From assembly GCF_900176465.1 (NCBI RefSeq), contig NZ_FWXR01000005.1, forward strand, positions 181,781-245,780: DNA of 64,000 bases. Direction: 5' to 3'. Both the position numbers and the translations under genes were made by a program. This DNA comes from Fulvimarina manganoxydans. Lineage in GTDB: Bacteria > Pseudomonadota > Alphaproteobacteria > Rhizobiales > Rhizobiaceae. Below the pieces are notes generated by a model. It ran no database searches, was not told the DNA's origin, and was given only the letters and a program-made list of their open reading frames with translations. Shown here in pieces: positions 37,902 to 46,873 of the stretch; position 1 is the first letter of the stretch; every line of letters starts with the position of its first letter.

Positions 37902-37934
37902 GGGACGGGGCGACGGGAAACCGCCGCCCCGCCC
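37902..37934 (-). terminator. Intra-operon hairpin between smoE and smoF
   Basis: On the minus strand GGGCGGGGCGGCGG pairs almost fully with CGTCGCCCCGTCCC across a short loop, about 10 bases past the smoE stop. Such hairpins commonly act as partial terminators or protect the upstream mRNA, giving excess binding protein. Confidence 0.65.
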
Positions 37935-37944
37935 TGTCATGTTC

Positions 37945-39270
37945 TTACTTGATGTAACCCGCGCGGGTCATCTCGCGGGTCGCGATCGCCTGGGCCTGTG
38001 ACAGCGCCTGGTCGACCGTGGCCGAACCGGACAGCGCCGCCGCCATCTGCTGGCCAACCGCCGTACCGATGCCCTGGAATTCGGGGATCGCCGCGAATTG
38101 GAGGCCGTAATAAGGCTTGTCCTCGGTCGGCGAAGGATCGGCATGGTTGATCGCGTTCAGCGTCGCATCGGCGAAGGGCGCCGCGCTCGTATAGTTCTCA
38201 TTGTTGTAGAGCGAGGTGCGGGTGCCCGGAGGCACGTTCGCCCAGCCTTCCTTCTCGGCGACGAGCTCGAGATACTCCTTCGAGGTCGCCCAGCCGATGA
38301 AGGTCTGCGCGGCTTCCGCCTTCTCCGACGAGGCCGGGATCGCCAGCGACCAGGCCCAGAGCCAGTTGAAGCCGTCATTCGGGCAGTTCTCAGTGCCGCA
38401 AGGCGCTGCGCCGAACCCGACCTGATCGGGCACCTGGCTCTGCTTCGGATCGGTCACGAAGGACGCGGCGACCGAGGCGTCGATCCACATGGCGCATTTG
38501 CCTTGGCCGAACAGCGAGAGATTCTCGTTGAAGCCGTTCGAGGCCGCGCCCGGAGGGCCATATTTCTGCATCAGATCGACATAAAGGGTGATGGCCTTCT
38601 TCCAGCCTTCGCTCTCGAACTGGGGCTGCCAGTTGGCGTCGAAATAATTGGCGCCGAACTCGCGGGCCATATTGCCCAGGAAGCCCATATTCTCGCCCCA
38701 GCCCGGCTTGCCGCGCAGGCAGATGCCGTAAATGCCGGCATCCTTGTCGGCGGTCTTTTCCGCCGCTTCCGCGATGAAATCCCAGGTCGGCTTTTCGGGC
38801 ATTTCCAGCCCGGCCTTCTCGAAGAGGTCCTTGCGATAGAGCGTCAGAACGCTCTCGGCATAGAAGGGCGCGGCGTAAAGCGTGCCGTCGACCGACAGGG
38901 CCGAGCGGATCGGCGGAATCAGATCGTCATAGTCGTAATTGTCGCCGAGGCTGTCGAGCGCCTTCAGCCAGTCTTGCTTGGCCCAGATCGGGACCTCGTA
39001 GGTGCCGATGGTCATGACGTCGAACTGCCCGCCATTGGTGGCGATGTCCGTCGTCACGCGCTGGCGGAGCATGTTCTCCTCCAGCGTCACCCAGTTCACC
39101 TTGATGTCGGGGTGGGCTTCTTCGAACACGCTCGTCAGACCCTGCATGCGGATCATGTCGGAGTTGTTGACCGTGCCGATGGTGATGGTCGTCTGCGCCC
39201 CGGCCGTACCGGCGGTGGCGGTCAAGACGACGAGCGACGCGGCTCCCGCCAGCATCGTCGAAATCTTCAT
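37945..39270 (-). CDS. smoE: Polyol-binding periplasmic protein
   Basis: A 441-aa family-1 solute-binding protein. The signal peptide is residues 1-23 (MLAGAASLVVLTATAGTAGA), and the mature start is typical (QTTITIGTVNN). ATG 39270 is preceded by GGGAGGA. It delivers sorbitol/mannitol-type polyols to SmoFGK. It is the first gene of the operon, with possible operators in the 220-base gap before the regulator gene. Confidence 0.93.
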   Translation of the reverse strand: MKISTMLAGAASLVVLTATAGTAGAQTTITIGTVNNSDMIRMQGLTSVFEEAHPDIKVNWVTLEENMLRQRVTTDIATNGGQFDVMTIGTYEVPIWAKQDWLKALDSLGDNYDYDDLIPPIRSALSVDGTLYAAPFYAESVLTLYRKDLFEKAGLEMPEKPTWDFIAEAAEKTADKDAGIYGICLRGKPGWGENMGFLGNMAREFGANYFDANWQPQFESEGWKKAITLYVDLMQKYGPPGAASNGFNENLSLFGQGKCAMWIDASVAASFVTDPKQSQVPDQVGFGAAPCGTENCPNDGFNWLWAWSLAIPASSEKAEAAQTFIGWATSKEYLELVAEKEGWANVPPGTRTSLYNNENYTSAAPFADATLNAINHADPSPTEDKPYYGLQFAAIPEFQGIGTAVGQQMAAALSGSATVDQALSQAQAIATREMTRAGYIK

Positions 39271-39298
39271 GATGTCCTCCCGGCTCACGAATGAGCAA

Positions 39299-39354
39299 TT
39301 GTCCATTGCACGGGCAAAATCTCACCGATTTCATCACCTGTCAAACCAATTGAC
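39299..39354. promoter_or_regulatory. Possible operator region of the polyol operon
   Basis: Two inverted repeats lie just upstream of smoE: TTGTCC-N7-GGGCAA at 39299-39317 and GTCAA-N5-TTGAC at 39340-39354. The adjacent SorC-type regulator is the likely binder. Site identity is inferred from symmetry only. Confidence 0.4.
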
Positions 39355-39493
39355 GGTGATCGGACCAAGATTCTGTTGTGCAATGCACGCTTTGCGGCGC
39401 AACCGGAGCCCCATGATCCCGCATTCGGCGCGACCACCTGCCGGTTACTTTAACGATCTAGGATGATGACTGTCCGCGTCGACTCTGGAGCGC

Positions 39494-40456
39494 TCAGGCG
39501 CCCTCGGCGATGAGCCGTGCCGCCGTCGCCTCGTCGGTAATGAGGCCGTTGACGAGGCGGCCGCGCATCGCCGCCGCCATCGCCGGGGTCTTGCCCGGCC
39601 CCATGGCGACGGCGATGACGTCGGAGGCTTCGACAGACGGGATGACGGCGCTCGCCACCCGGTCGTTCAAGCCGCATTCGATCAGCCGTCCATCGCGGTC
39701 GAAGACCCAGCCGACGATCTCGCCGACCGCGCCGGCCTTGAGGAGTTCGTCCTGTTCGAGCGCGGTGATGAAGCCATCCAGGACGAGCGGCGCATTGGCG
39801 TCCACCTCGCCGACACCGACAAAGGTCACCTGGGCCGTCGCGGCCAGATGCAGCGTCGCCTCGACCACCTTCTGGCGATGAAGGAGATCGCGCTCCTGCG
39901 GCGAGGAGACGACCACGGGCAGCGGCATCGGATAATGTGGCGCTTTCACCTTATCGGCCATGGAAAAGATGACGTTATAGACCGAAGCGGACCCGTCCGG
40001 CGCGATATTGCCGGTCAGCGAGACGATGCGATGCTGGGGACAGCTCATCGGGGATAGATTCTCGACCGCCGCCTTCAATGTGCGTCCGGTGCCGAGCGCG
40101 ATGACCGTCGGGGCATCTCGCTTCAGCCAGCGCTCCATCTCGCCGGCGCAGGCCTCCGCGATGCCGAGGGTCGTTGATGTCGAAGTCGGATCGGATGGAA
40201 CGACCTCGGCGAATGTCAGACCGAAGGCCGATTTCAGCCTTTCGGCAAGATCGAGACAGGCGGCGATCGGATGGTCGATGCGCACGCGCACGAGGCCAGC
40301 GCTGACCGATAGCGAGACGAGCCGTTGGGCCGCTTGGCGCGAAATGCCGAGCTTGGCCGCGATCTCTTCCTGGGTGTTGCCGGCGACGTAATAGAGCCAG
40401 CCCGCCCGGGCCGCCTCGTCGAGCCGCGTCGTGTCGTCCTCCCTGATACGCGCCAT
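39494..40456 (-). CDS. smoC: SorC-family sugar-binding transcriptional regulator
   Basis: A 320-aa regulator with an N-terminal HTH (NTQEEIAAKLGISRQAAQRL) and a C-terminal sugar-phosphate-binding domain (GTGRTLKAAVENL ... VGVGEVD). ATG 40456 has an ideal AAGGAGG eight bases upstream; an ATG 24 bases earlier does not. It is upstream of and in the same direction as the polyol operon, which it probably represses or activates. The symbol follows smo operon usage and is a context-based call. Confidence 0.85.
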   Translation of the reverse strand: MARIREDDTTRLDEAARAGWLYYVAGNTQEEIAAKLGISRQAAQRLVSLSVSAGLVRVRIDHPIAACLDLAERLKSAFGLTFAEVVPSDPTSTSTTLGIAEACAGEMERWLKRDAPTVIALGTGRTLKAAVENLSPMSCPQHRIVSLTGNIAPDGSASVYNVIFSMADKVKAPHYPMPLPVVVSSPQERDLLHRQKVVEATLHLAATAQVTFVGVGEVDANAPLVLDGFITALEQDELLKAGAVGEIVGWVFDRDGRLIECGLNDRVASAVIPSVEASDVIAVAMGPGKTPAMAAAMRGRLVNGLITDEATAARLIAEGA

Positions 40457-40602
40457 CGCCCGGACCTCCTTGAGAGCCATCGTTTAGGCCGAAGCGGGAA
40501 GCGCTGGCAACATGGGGGGCGTCGTGGCCGCATCTCTCGTTTCAGACGGATCCGATCGGGAGCGCCGTTCTCATCGAAGGCGCGAATCGGTATGGTCCAT
40601 CT

Positions 40603-41670
40603 ATGAAGCGCTTCGCCCTCGCCCTTGCGGCCCTCCTCATCGCCTCGCCCGGCCTTGCTCAGGCCCGGATCGGCATCGCCGCGCCCTTGACCGATTCCGC
40701 CGCCCTTCTCGGCGAACAGATCGAGGCCGGCGCCAAGGCGGCCGCGGACACGGCCGGCGTCGAGACCGTGACCGCCGACACCGCTTGCACGTCTGAAGGC
40801 GGCAAGGCGGCGGCCGAACGGCTTCTGGCTGAGGGCGCGTCGATCGTCATCGGCTTTCTCTGCACCGAGGCGATCGAGGCGGCGCTGCCGATCCTGACCG
40901 GAAAAGGCGTGCCGGTCATCGATGTGGGCGTGCGTGCCAACCGGCTGACCGACCGGCGCGAGAGAAGCGGCCAGCTTGTCTGGCGCGTCGCGCCGCGTTC
41001 GGACGCCGAAGCGACGGCGATTGCCGAGAGCGTCGCGACACGCTGGTCGGACGAGCCCTTCGGATTCATCGAAGACGGCTCGATCGCCAATCGCGCCTTG
41101 ACGGATACGGTCCGCAGGCTCCTCGGCGACAAGGGACTTCAGCCCTCCCTGATGGACAATTACCGTCCGGCCGAGGAAAAGCAGTTCGGTCTTGCCCGGC
41201 GTCTCCAGCGCTCGGGCGTCACACGCTTCGTGATCGCCGGGGACCGGCCGGATATCGCCGTCATCCTGCGCGATGCGGCCGAACTTGGGCTTGATCTTGA
41301 GGTGATCGGCGGCGAAAGCCTGATGGACGAGACCAGCGTCGACCAGCCCTTAGGCGACGGCGTTATCGCTGTCCTGCCGCCAATGCGCTTCCCGGCACTC
41401 GTGGAGACGCTGGGAGACAAGGCTCACGGCTACGCGGGCCCGGCCTATGCGAGCGCCGAGATCGCCGCCGAGGCGCTCGCCTTGGCAGAGGAAAGCGACC
41501 GGTCCCTTGCCGATATCCTGAACGGCGAGACCTTCGAGACCGTGCTCGGTCCCGCCCGCTTCGACGAAAAGGGAGACTCCGGCCTCCTTGAGTGGCGGCC
41601 CTATGTCTGGACCGGCGAGGATTTTGCGCCGCTCGCGGATCAGGCTGCGCACGGTGGTTCGGATCGATGA
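40603..41670 (+). CDS. LivK-like periplasmic binding protein
   Basis: A 355-aa exported protein. The signal peptide is residues 1-21 (LALAALLIASPGLAQA), followed by a type-I periplasmic-binding fold (IGIAAPLTDSAALLGEQI) as in branched-chain amino-acid ABC receptors. No permease or ATPase gene is beside it. Its stop overlaps the start of the P1 peptidase gene (ATGA), so the two are co-translated. An amide or peptide-like ligand is guessed from this pairing. Confidence 0.85.
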   Translation: MKRFALALAALLIASPGLAQARIGIAAPLTDSAALLGEQIEAGAKAAADTAGVETVTADTACTSEGGKAAAERLLAEGASIVIGFLCTEAIEAALPILTGKGVPVIDVGVRANRLTDRRERSGQLVWRVAPRSDAEATAIAESVATRWSDEPFGFIEDGSIANRALTDTVRRLLGDKGLQPSLMDNYRPAEEKQFGLARRLQRSGVTRFVIAGDRPDIAVILRDAAELGLDLEVIGGESLMDETSVDQPLGDGVIAVLPPMRFPALVETLGDKAHGYAGPAYASAEIAAEALALAEESDRSLADILNGETFETVLGPARFDEKGDSGLLEWRPYVWTGEDFAPLADQAAHGGSDR

Positions 41671-42647
41671 TTGCGCCGCGAAGCGGGCCGCGCAACCATA
41701 TTCTCGACATTGCCGGTCTCAGCATCGGCCATGCCGAGGACGAGCGCGTCAAATCGGGCTCGACCGTCCTCCTCTTCGACGAACCGACCATCGCCTCGCT
41801 CGCCGTTCTCGGCGGCGCGCCCGGTACGCGCGAGACCGATCTTCTGGCGCCCGAAAACACGGTCGCCGGCGTCGATGCCCTGGTGCTCTCCGGCGGCTCG
41901 GCCTTCGGCCTCGAAGCGGCATCGGGCGTCATGGCGCGCCTCGCCGAGACGGGACGCGGCTTTGCGGTCGCCGGCGCCCGCGTGCCGATCGTTCCCGCCG
42001 CCATCCTCTTCGATCTTGCCAATGGCGGAGCGAAGGATTGGGGTGCCACCCCGCCCTATCGCGAACTCGGCTATCGCGCCGCCTCGCAAGCGGGAGACGA
42101 TACGCGCCTCGGCCGCGTCGGCGCCGGTTTCGGGGCTCGAACGGCTTGCGGCATCGGCGGCCTTGGCTCGGCTTCGATGGTGCTGGAGAATGGCGTGACG
42201 GTCGCCGCCCTCGTCGCCGTCAACGCCGTCGGTTCACCCTTGATGGGAGACGGTCCGCACTTCTGGGCCGCGCCTTTCGAGATCGGCACCGAATTCGGCG
42301 GCTTCGGCCTGCCATCGCAGCTGACACCCGATCTCGCCAGCCCCCGCACGAAATTCGACGCGGCGCCCGGCGCCAATACGACGATCGGGATCGTCGCGAC
42401 CGATGCCGTTCTCGACAAGGGCGCGGCCAAACGCCTGGCGATCGCCGGCCATGCCGGGCTCGCCAAGGCGATCTTTCCCTCGCACACGGATTTCGACGGG
42501 GACCTCGTCTTTGCGGCGGCCACGGGGCGCTCGCGCGTAGCCTTCGACCCAAGAGATCGCGCCTCGGTGCTTCTCGGGGCGGCAGCCGCCTCGACCATGG
42601 CCCGCGCCGTCGCGCGTGGGGTCTTTGCGGCAAGACGGACCGGTTGA
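41667..42647 (+). CDS. P1 family (DmpA-type) peptidase
   Basis: A 326-aa self-processing N-terminal-nucleophile hydrolase of the DmpA/BapA type (peptidase family S58). The expected autocleavage site is at Asn237-Thr238 in GANTTIGIVATDA; the Thr would be the nucleophile of the mature enzyme. The first half has LSGGSAFGLEAASGVM, also typical. It acts on beta-peptides or aminopeptides in known members. ATG 41667 overlaps the preceding stop. Confidence 0.88.
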   Translation: MIAPRSGPRNHILDIAGLSIGHAEDERVKSGSTVLLFDEPTIASLAVLGGAPGTRETDLLAPENTVAGVDALVLSGGSAFGLEAASGVMARLAETGRGFAVAGARVPIVPAAILFDLANGGAKDWGATPPYRELGYRAASQAGDDTRLGRVGAGFGARTACGIGGLGSASMVLENGVTVAALVAVNAVGSPLMGDGPHFWAAPFEIGTEFGGFGLPSQLTPDLASPRTKFDAAPGANTTIGIVATDAVLDKGAAKRLAIAGHAGLAKAIFPSHTDFDGDLVFAAATGRSRVAFDPRDRASVLLGAAAASTMARAVARGVFAARRTG

Positions 42648-42775
42648 TCGGCCGGCCTTACCGGTCTCGGCAAAAAACCGGTTCATCACGACCAATCCCC
42701 CCGAAGGAATCGGATTGGCGGGATCGACGCCCCGTGTCATTCTCCCCCGCGCCGTTTTCCTTCGAGGACCCTTCG

Positions 42776-43096
42776 ATGTCGCTTCGCGCGTCCTGCCTTG
42801 CCTTTTCCCTCGCCGCGATCACCCTTGCCCCGGCGCCCGCTTTCGCCGAGGACGACCTGCCCTTCCTCGGGCGCTGGGACTGCGAAGTGGCCGAATTCAC
42901 CTTCACCCCCGACACCTACAACAACGGCTCGGACGATCTTCCCATCCTCGAGATTCAAGAGGGCACGGACGGCAGCTACACGCTGTTCTTCGACGACGAC
43001 TACGCCATCACCCTTTCCGGCTTCACCGGCGATACGATGGGTTGGTACTCGCTGGCGAGCGGCGACGCCTTCAACTGCACGCGCCTGTCGGAGTGA
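42776..43096 (+). CDS. Small secreted protein, 106 aa
   Basis: The signal peptide is residues 1-24 (LAFSLAAITLAPAPAFA), and a mature acidic domain of about 80 residues starts EDDLPFLGRWDC and has two Cys. The repeated Asp/Tyr/Gly pattern and LGRWDC suggest a small beta-barrel of lipocalin-like character, but this is only a shape resemblance. The start is ATG 42776. It is followed closely by another secreted protein gene. Function is unknown. Confidence 0.7.
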   Translation: MSLRASCLAFSLAAITLAPAPAFAEDDLPFLGRWDCEVAEFTFTPDTYNNGSDDLPILEIQEGTDGSYTLFFDDDYAITLSGFTGDTMGWYSLASGDAFNCTRLSE

Positions 43097-43103
43097 AGAG
43101 AGG

Positions 43104-43916
43104 GTGCCGGCGCTTCAGGATCAGGCCTCGGGACACAATGGCCGTGGTGCTTTTGGGCGACGCGCGCTTGAGCCGCTTGGGCGCCTCTTCGCTTTGCCGC
43201 TGATCCTGGGGTCCCTGATCATGGCCGGGCCGGCGCGCGCTGGCGACATCGCCCTGCTGGAATCCCTCGGCTTTTCCGAGGCTGGCGACGTCTTCGCCTT
43301 TCAGCAATCGGGCGTCGAAGACGGGTCGGGCTTTCCATACGCGGAGATTTTCTTTCTCGACCTCAAATCCGACCGGTTTCTCGAACCGTCCCCGATCAGG
43401 GTCCGGCTCAATCAAGACGGCGCCTTGGTGGGCGACGCGGTCGCCGAGGCACGCGCGGCGGCGGCCGACCTCTTGACCCGGACCATGCCGGACAAGCGCA
43501 ACGGCCATGTGGTCCTCGACAATCCGCCGACGGACTTGTCGAGCGACGGCAAGGCCGCCCGCTTCGTCGCCCGGCCGGTCCTGCCGCCGATCGACGAGCC
43601 AGTGGAATTGCGATTGGAGACCTTTCCGCTTGAAGGCCCTGAGATCTGCCAGGACATCGGCAGGCCGGTGATGGGCTACCGCATCGTCAAACTGGCCCTC
43701 GAACCCGGTCAGAAGGCGAGCGTCCTGCATGAAGACACCGCGATTCCCACCTCGCGCGGCTGTCCGCTCGATTATGCAATCCGCCAGGTCCGGGTCTACG
43801 AAAAGCCCGGGGGCGGTTTTGCAGCCGTCGCGATCATCGCGGTCCAATCCCACGGCTTCGAAGGGCCCGACATTCGCTATATTGCCAATCCGGTGCCGAT
43901 GCCGGCCACTCCTTGA
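43104..43916 (+). CDS. DUF2259 predicted secreted protein
   Basis: About 270 aa. After a hydrophobic export segment (LPLILGSLIMAGPARA) comes the DUF2259 domain, with the family's characteristic start ESLGFSEAGDVFAFQQ and GSGFPYAEIFFLD. The start is uncertain: GTG 43104 gives a twin-arginine-like leader, while later ATG/TTG codons would trim it. It lies seven bases after the preceding small secreted gene. Function of DUF2259 is not established. Confidence 0.75.
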   Translation: MPALQDQASGHNGRGAFGRRALEPLGRLFALPLILGSLIMAGPARAGDIALLESLGFSEAGDVFAFQQSGVEDGSGFPYAEIFFLDLKSDRFLEPSPIRVRLNQDGALVGDAVAEARAAAADLLTRTMPDKRNGHVVLDNPPTDLSSDGKAARFVARPVLPPIDEPVELRLETFPLEGPEICQDIGRPVMGYRIVKLALEPGQKASVLHEDTAIPTSRGCPLDYAIRQVRVYEKPGGGFAAVAIIAVQSHGFEGPDIRYIANPVPMPATP

Positions 43917-44057
43917 TGCTACGCCGCCGAAGCTGACGCTTCGAACCAAGCGTCGTGCCGAGTGTTCTAGCGCTACCCCCCTTGGGGGATGCGGGCGCTT
44001 GCCGCAAAATTCTAGGTCTCTCTGCGTCAACGATCCTGAAACAGAGACATCGCTCTT

Positions 44058-44369
44058 ATGAAAATTCCCAACAGTCTTGCCGGTCTTTCTTCGGCTGCCC
44101 TTTTCCTGTCCATCGCTCTTGCCGCGCCGACGCAGGCGCAAGGCTGGAGCAGCCCATGCTGGGAAAAGGCTCAGAACCGCGTCGCTGCGAAAGTGGCCTC
44201 GCAGGTCCAGAACGCACAGGGCATCTGCCAGAACGCGCGAGCCTCCAAGACCATGTACGAAATGCTCCTGCGTGAGGCGAGAAAATGCGGTGTCCCGCAG
44301 GCCGGCATTAACGAATTGCAGGCGATGATTAACCAATCGGCCGCAGCTGCGCGCGGATCATGCATGTGA
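44058..44369 (+). CDS. Small secreted Cys-containing protein, 103 aa
   Basis: The signal peptide is residues 1-27 (SAALFLSIALAAPTQA), followed by a helical mature part with four Cys (SSPCWEKA, GICQNA, ARKCGVP and the C-terminal GSCM), probably two disulfides. ATG 44058 has only a weak upstream purine tract. It lies after two other exported proteins, and a hairpin follows its stop. There is no family I recognise. Confidence 0.65.
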   Translation: MKIPNSLAGLSSAALFLSIALAAPTQAQGWSSPCWEKAQNRVAAKVASQVQNAQGICQNARASKTMYEMLLREARKCGVPQAGINELQAMINQSAAAARGSCM

Positions 44370-44759
44370 ACCTGCCACCGGATCGGCTCTGACCCGTCCG
44401 ACACCATCGGGTGCGGCCAGAGCCCATGGCAGTTGCTTCGAACGGCGTATATCGAGGGCTCGGCACTCGGATGCAGGACATTCGCATTCATCGCGCTCGT
44501 CATGCTTCAAGCTCCGTCCCGGGCATCCAGTGCGCCAAGGAAGCCACTCTTTTTTCAGGCGTTTCTGGATTCTCGGTACGGGGACCGAGAAGGACGATGC
44601 GTTGAGGGTATCGGCTTTGCAATCGGTCGCGATCTGCGTTTGAGCGCAGTGCCGTGCACTCTGCTGTCCCCCATATCCTGGCTGCCAACTCACATTGAGG
44701 CTTTCCCCGCCCTCTGCTAGAGGGCAGGCCACCCCTCGACACTGTGACGGAAGCCGCCG
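44370..44759. other. Gap upstream of purB
   Basis: 390 bases with no credible ORF. It contains a strong hairpin at 44385-44424 (end of the secreted gene) and a compact stem GCCCTCT/AGAGGGC at 44709-44725, 35 bases before purB, which may be a regulatory stem or operator. Confidence 0.5.
44385..44424 (+). terminator. Hairpin after the 103-aa secreted protein gene
   Basis: GGCTCTG (44385-44391) pairs with CAGAGCC (44418-44424), and inner ACCCG pairs with CGGGT. It lies 16 bases past the stop codon. No U-tract follows. Confidence 0.55.
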
Positions 44760-46091
44760 ATGATCCCCCGCTATGCCCGCCCCGAAATGGTTGCCGTCTG
44801 GTCGCCGGAGACGAAGTTCCGCATCTGGTTCGAGATCGAGGCCCATGCCTGCGACGCCCTGGCCGAGCTCGGCGTCATCCCCAAGGAGGCCGCCAAGACC
44901 ATTTGGGAAAAGGGCGGCGCGGCGACTTTCGACATCGATCGCATCGACGCGATCGAGCGCGAGACCAAGCACGATGTCATCGCCTTCCTGACCCATCTGT
45001 CGGAAATCGTCGGGCCCGATGCCCGTTTCGTGCATCAGGGCATGACCTCCTCCGACGTGCTCGACACCTGCCTCAACGTCCAGCTGACCAAGGCGACGGA
45101 TCTTCTCCTCGCCGATCTCGACGCCCTGCTCGCCGCTCTGGAAAAGCGCGCCTTCGAGCATAAGGACACGGTCACGATCGGCCGCTCCCATGGCATCCAT
45201 GCCGAGCCGACCACCTTCGGCATCAAACTCGCCCAGGCTTATGTGGAGTTCCAGCGCTGCCGCGAGCGCCTCGTCAACGCCCGCGAGGAGATCGCGACCT
45301 GCGCCATTTCCGGCGCCGTCGGCAGCTTCGCCAATATCGATCCGCGCGTCGAAGAGCATGTGGCCGAGGCCATGGGGCTGAAGCCCGAGCCGGTCTCGAC
45401 CCAGGTCATCCCCCGCGATCGCCACGCCATGTATTTCGCGACGCTCGGCGTCATCGCGTCTTCGGTGGAGCGGCTGGCGACGGAAATCCGCCATCTCCAA
45501 CGCACCGAGGTTCTGGAAGCTGAGGAGTTCTTCTCCAAGGGCCAGAAGGGCTCGTCGGCCATGCCCCACAAGCGCAATCCGGTGCTGACCGAAAATCTCA
45601 CCGGCCTTGCCCGCATGGTGCGTTCCTATGCCATGCCGGCCATGGAAAATGTCGCGCTCTGGCACGAGCGGGACATCTCCCACTCTTCCGTCGAGCGCTA
45701 TATCGGCCCGGACGCGACGATCACGCTGGACTTCGCCCTCGCCCGCCTGACCGGCGTCGTCGAAAAGCTTCTCGTCTACCCCGAGCGCATGACAGGCAAT
45801 ATGGACCGGCTTGGCGGCCTCGTTCACTCCCAGCGCATCCTGCTCGCCCTCACCCAGGCCGGCGTTTCGCGCGAGGACGCCTATCGCCTCGTCCAGCGCA
45901 ACGCCATGAAGGTGTGGGAGAGCTACCATGTGGCAGGCTCGGCGACGGTCGACTTCCTCGAAGAACTCCTGAAGGACGAAGAGGTCCGCGCCGCGCTTTC
46001 GGAAGAGGAGATCCGCGCCCGCTTCGACCTCGGCTATCACACCAAACATGCCGATACGATCTTCACCCGCGTCTTCGGGCGTGCGAGCTGA
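44760..46091 (+). CDS. purB: Adenylosuccinate lyase
   Basis: Purine biosynthesis enzyme acting twice: SAICAR to AICAR and adenylosuccinate to AMP. It is 443 aa, the alphaproteobacterial length. The aspartase/fumarase signature GSSAMPHKRNPV is present, along with the catalytic-loop regions QGMTSSDVLDTC and GRSHGIHAEPTTFG. The start is ATG 44760. It is monocistronic by spacing. A 7-bp perfect stem lies just upstream. Confidence 0.97.
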   Translation: MIPRYARPEMVAVWSPETKFRIWFEIEAHACDALAELGVIPKEAAKTIWEKGGAATFDIDRIDAIERETKHDVIAFLTHLSEIVGPDARFVHQGMTSSDVLDTCLNVQLTKATDLLLADLDALLAALEKRAFEHKDTVTIGRSHGIHAEPTTFGIKLAQAYVEFQRCRERLVNAREEIATCAISGAVGSFANIDPRVEEHVAEAMGLKPEPVSTQVIPRDRHAMYFATLGVIASSVERLATEIRHLQRTEVLEAEEFFSKGQKGSSAMPHKRNPVLTENLTGLARMVRSYAMPAMENVALWHERDISHSSVERYIGPDATITLDFALARLTGVVEKLLVYPERMTGNMDRLGGLVHSQRILLALTQAGVSREDAYRLVQRNAMKVWESYHVAGSATVDFLEELLKDEEVRAALSEEEIRARFDLGYHTKHADTIFTRVFGRAS

Positions 46092-46201
46092 GATAGGCTT
46101 GCTGCAACTTCCTGGCGGGAACCGATCACCTCGTTCGATGGTTGGCTAGCTATAAGGGATAGGGACGACGAGCCCTATTCCACCGCCGTCTAGGGAGGAA
46201 C

Positions 46202-46387
46202 ATGATGACCCCGCGTATCGGACCCAGTCTCGAAAAAGGGCGCAGCAAGGCGGTTTCCTTGATCCTGTTGGGTGTGACCGTCGTCTTCGTGGTGACGCTT
46301 CTCGTTGTCGGCGTTCCCGGCGATCAGACCGCAACCGATTCAGCCTTCGAGCCCCATATGGAGGCGAACAGCGGCTCCCAGTCCTGA
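46202..46387 (+). CDS. Small single-helix membrane protein, 61 aa
   Basis: A basic N-terminus, one transmembrane helix (about residues 18-40, VSLILLGVTVVFVVTLLVV) and a short acidic tail with His and Met. GGGAGGAAC sits directly before ATG 46202 (a second ATG follows at once). It is convergent with the BLUF gene, 40 bases apart. No family recognised. The ribosome binding site makes a real gene likely. Confidence 0.65.
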   Translation: MMTPRIGPSLEKGRSKAVSLILLGVTVVFVVTLLVVGVPGDQTATDSAFEPHMEANSGSQS

Positions 46388-46426
46388 ACCCCTTCCAGTA
46401 TCGTTGCTGTCGAAAAGGCAGCAGTC

Positions 46427-46873
46427 TCACCGAACGGCGGAAACCTGCGTCACCGCCTCATCCGAGCCGCCGCGCGGCGTTGCCGACAGAGCCGCCAATC
46501 CACCCGCGAAGCGATGGGCGCGATGAACATAGGCCGGGTCGGAAATCCCTTTAGACTGGGCGATCGCAATCGACTGAATCGCTATGTCGAGTGGGTCCAT
46601 CAGGCCAATCCGAAAGGTCTTGAAGCTGCGCTCGCTAATCCTCGTGCGAGAGACAAGCAACACGTTCGAATGACGCGTGTCGGACGAGATTCGTTCGAAG
46701 AGATCATCGACCCGCTCGTCGCCCTCGACGATCTGGGTGACGACACCGTCTCGAAAAGCGATGATGCCGCAGATATCACGATCGCGATTGCGGCGGCAGG
46801 CTGCCTCCATGACGGCTTCGAACATGCTGCGGTCCATGGCCGGCGCCAGGCTCGTATAACAGATATGCCGCAT
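46427..46873 (-). CDS. BLUF-domain blue-light photoreceptor
   Basis: A 148-aa protein whose first ~100 residues are a BLUF flavin-binding domain. The three photocycle residues are present: Tyr6 (CYTSLA), Asn29 (RRNRD) and Gln47 (VTQIVEG), with the usual spacing. The variable Trp near the end of the domain is replaced, the region reading FKTFRIGLM. A short C-terminal tail has no second domain, so signalling would be by protein contact. I chose ATG 46873 because GAAGG lies upstream; a TTG farther upstream is weaker. No adjacent output gene is obvious. Confidence 0.85.
   Translation of the reverse strand: MRHICYTSLAPAMDRSMFEAVMEAACRRNRDRDICGIIAFRDGVVTQIVEGDERVDDLFERISSDTRHSNVLLVSRTRISERSFKTFRIGLMDPLDIAIQSIAIAQSKGISDPAYVHRAHRFAGGLAALSATPRGGSDEAVTQVSAVR

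Noticed and set aside
40603..42647. Complete amino-acid ABC transporter operon
   Set aside because: Only the binding protein is present. The next gene is a P1 peptidase, and no permease or ATPase follows.
42798..43103. Long upstream extension of the DUF2259 frame
   Set aside because: It overlaps the 106-aa secreted protein gene in another frame and is rich in Pro/Ser/Arg. The signal-peptide-like segment is just after 43180.
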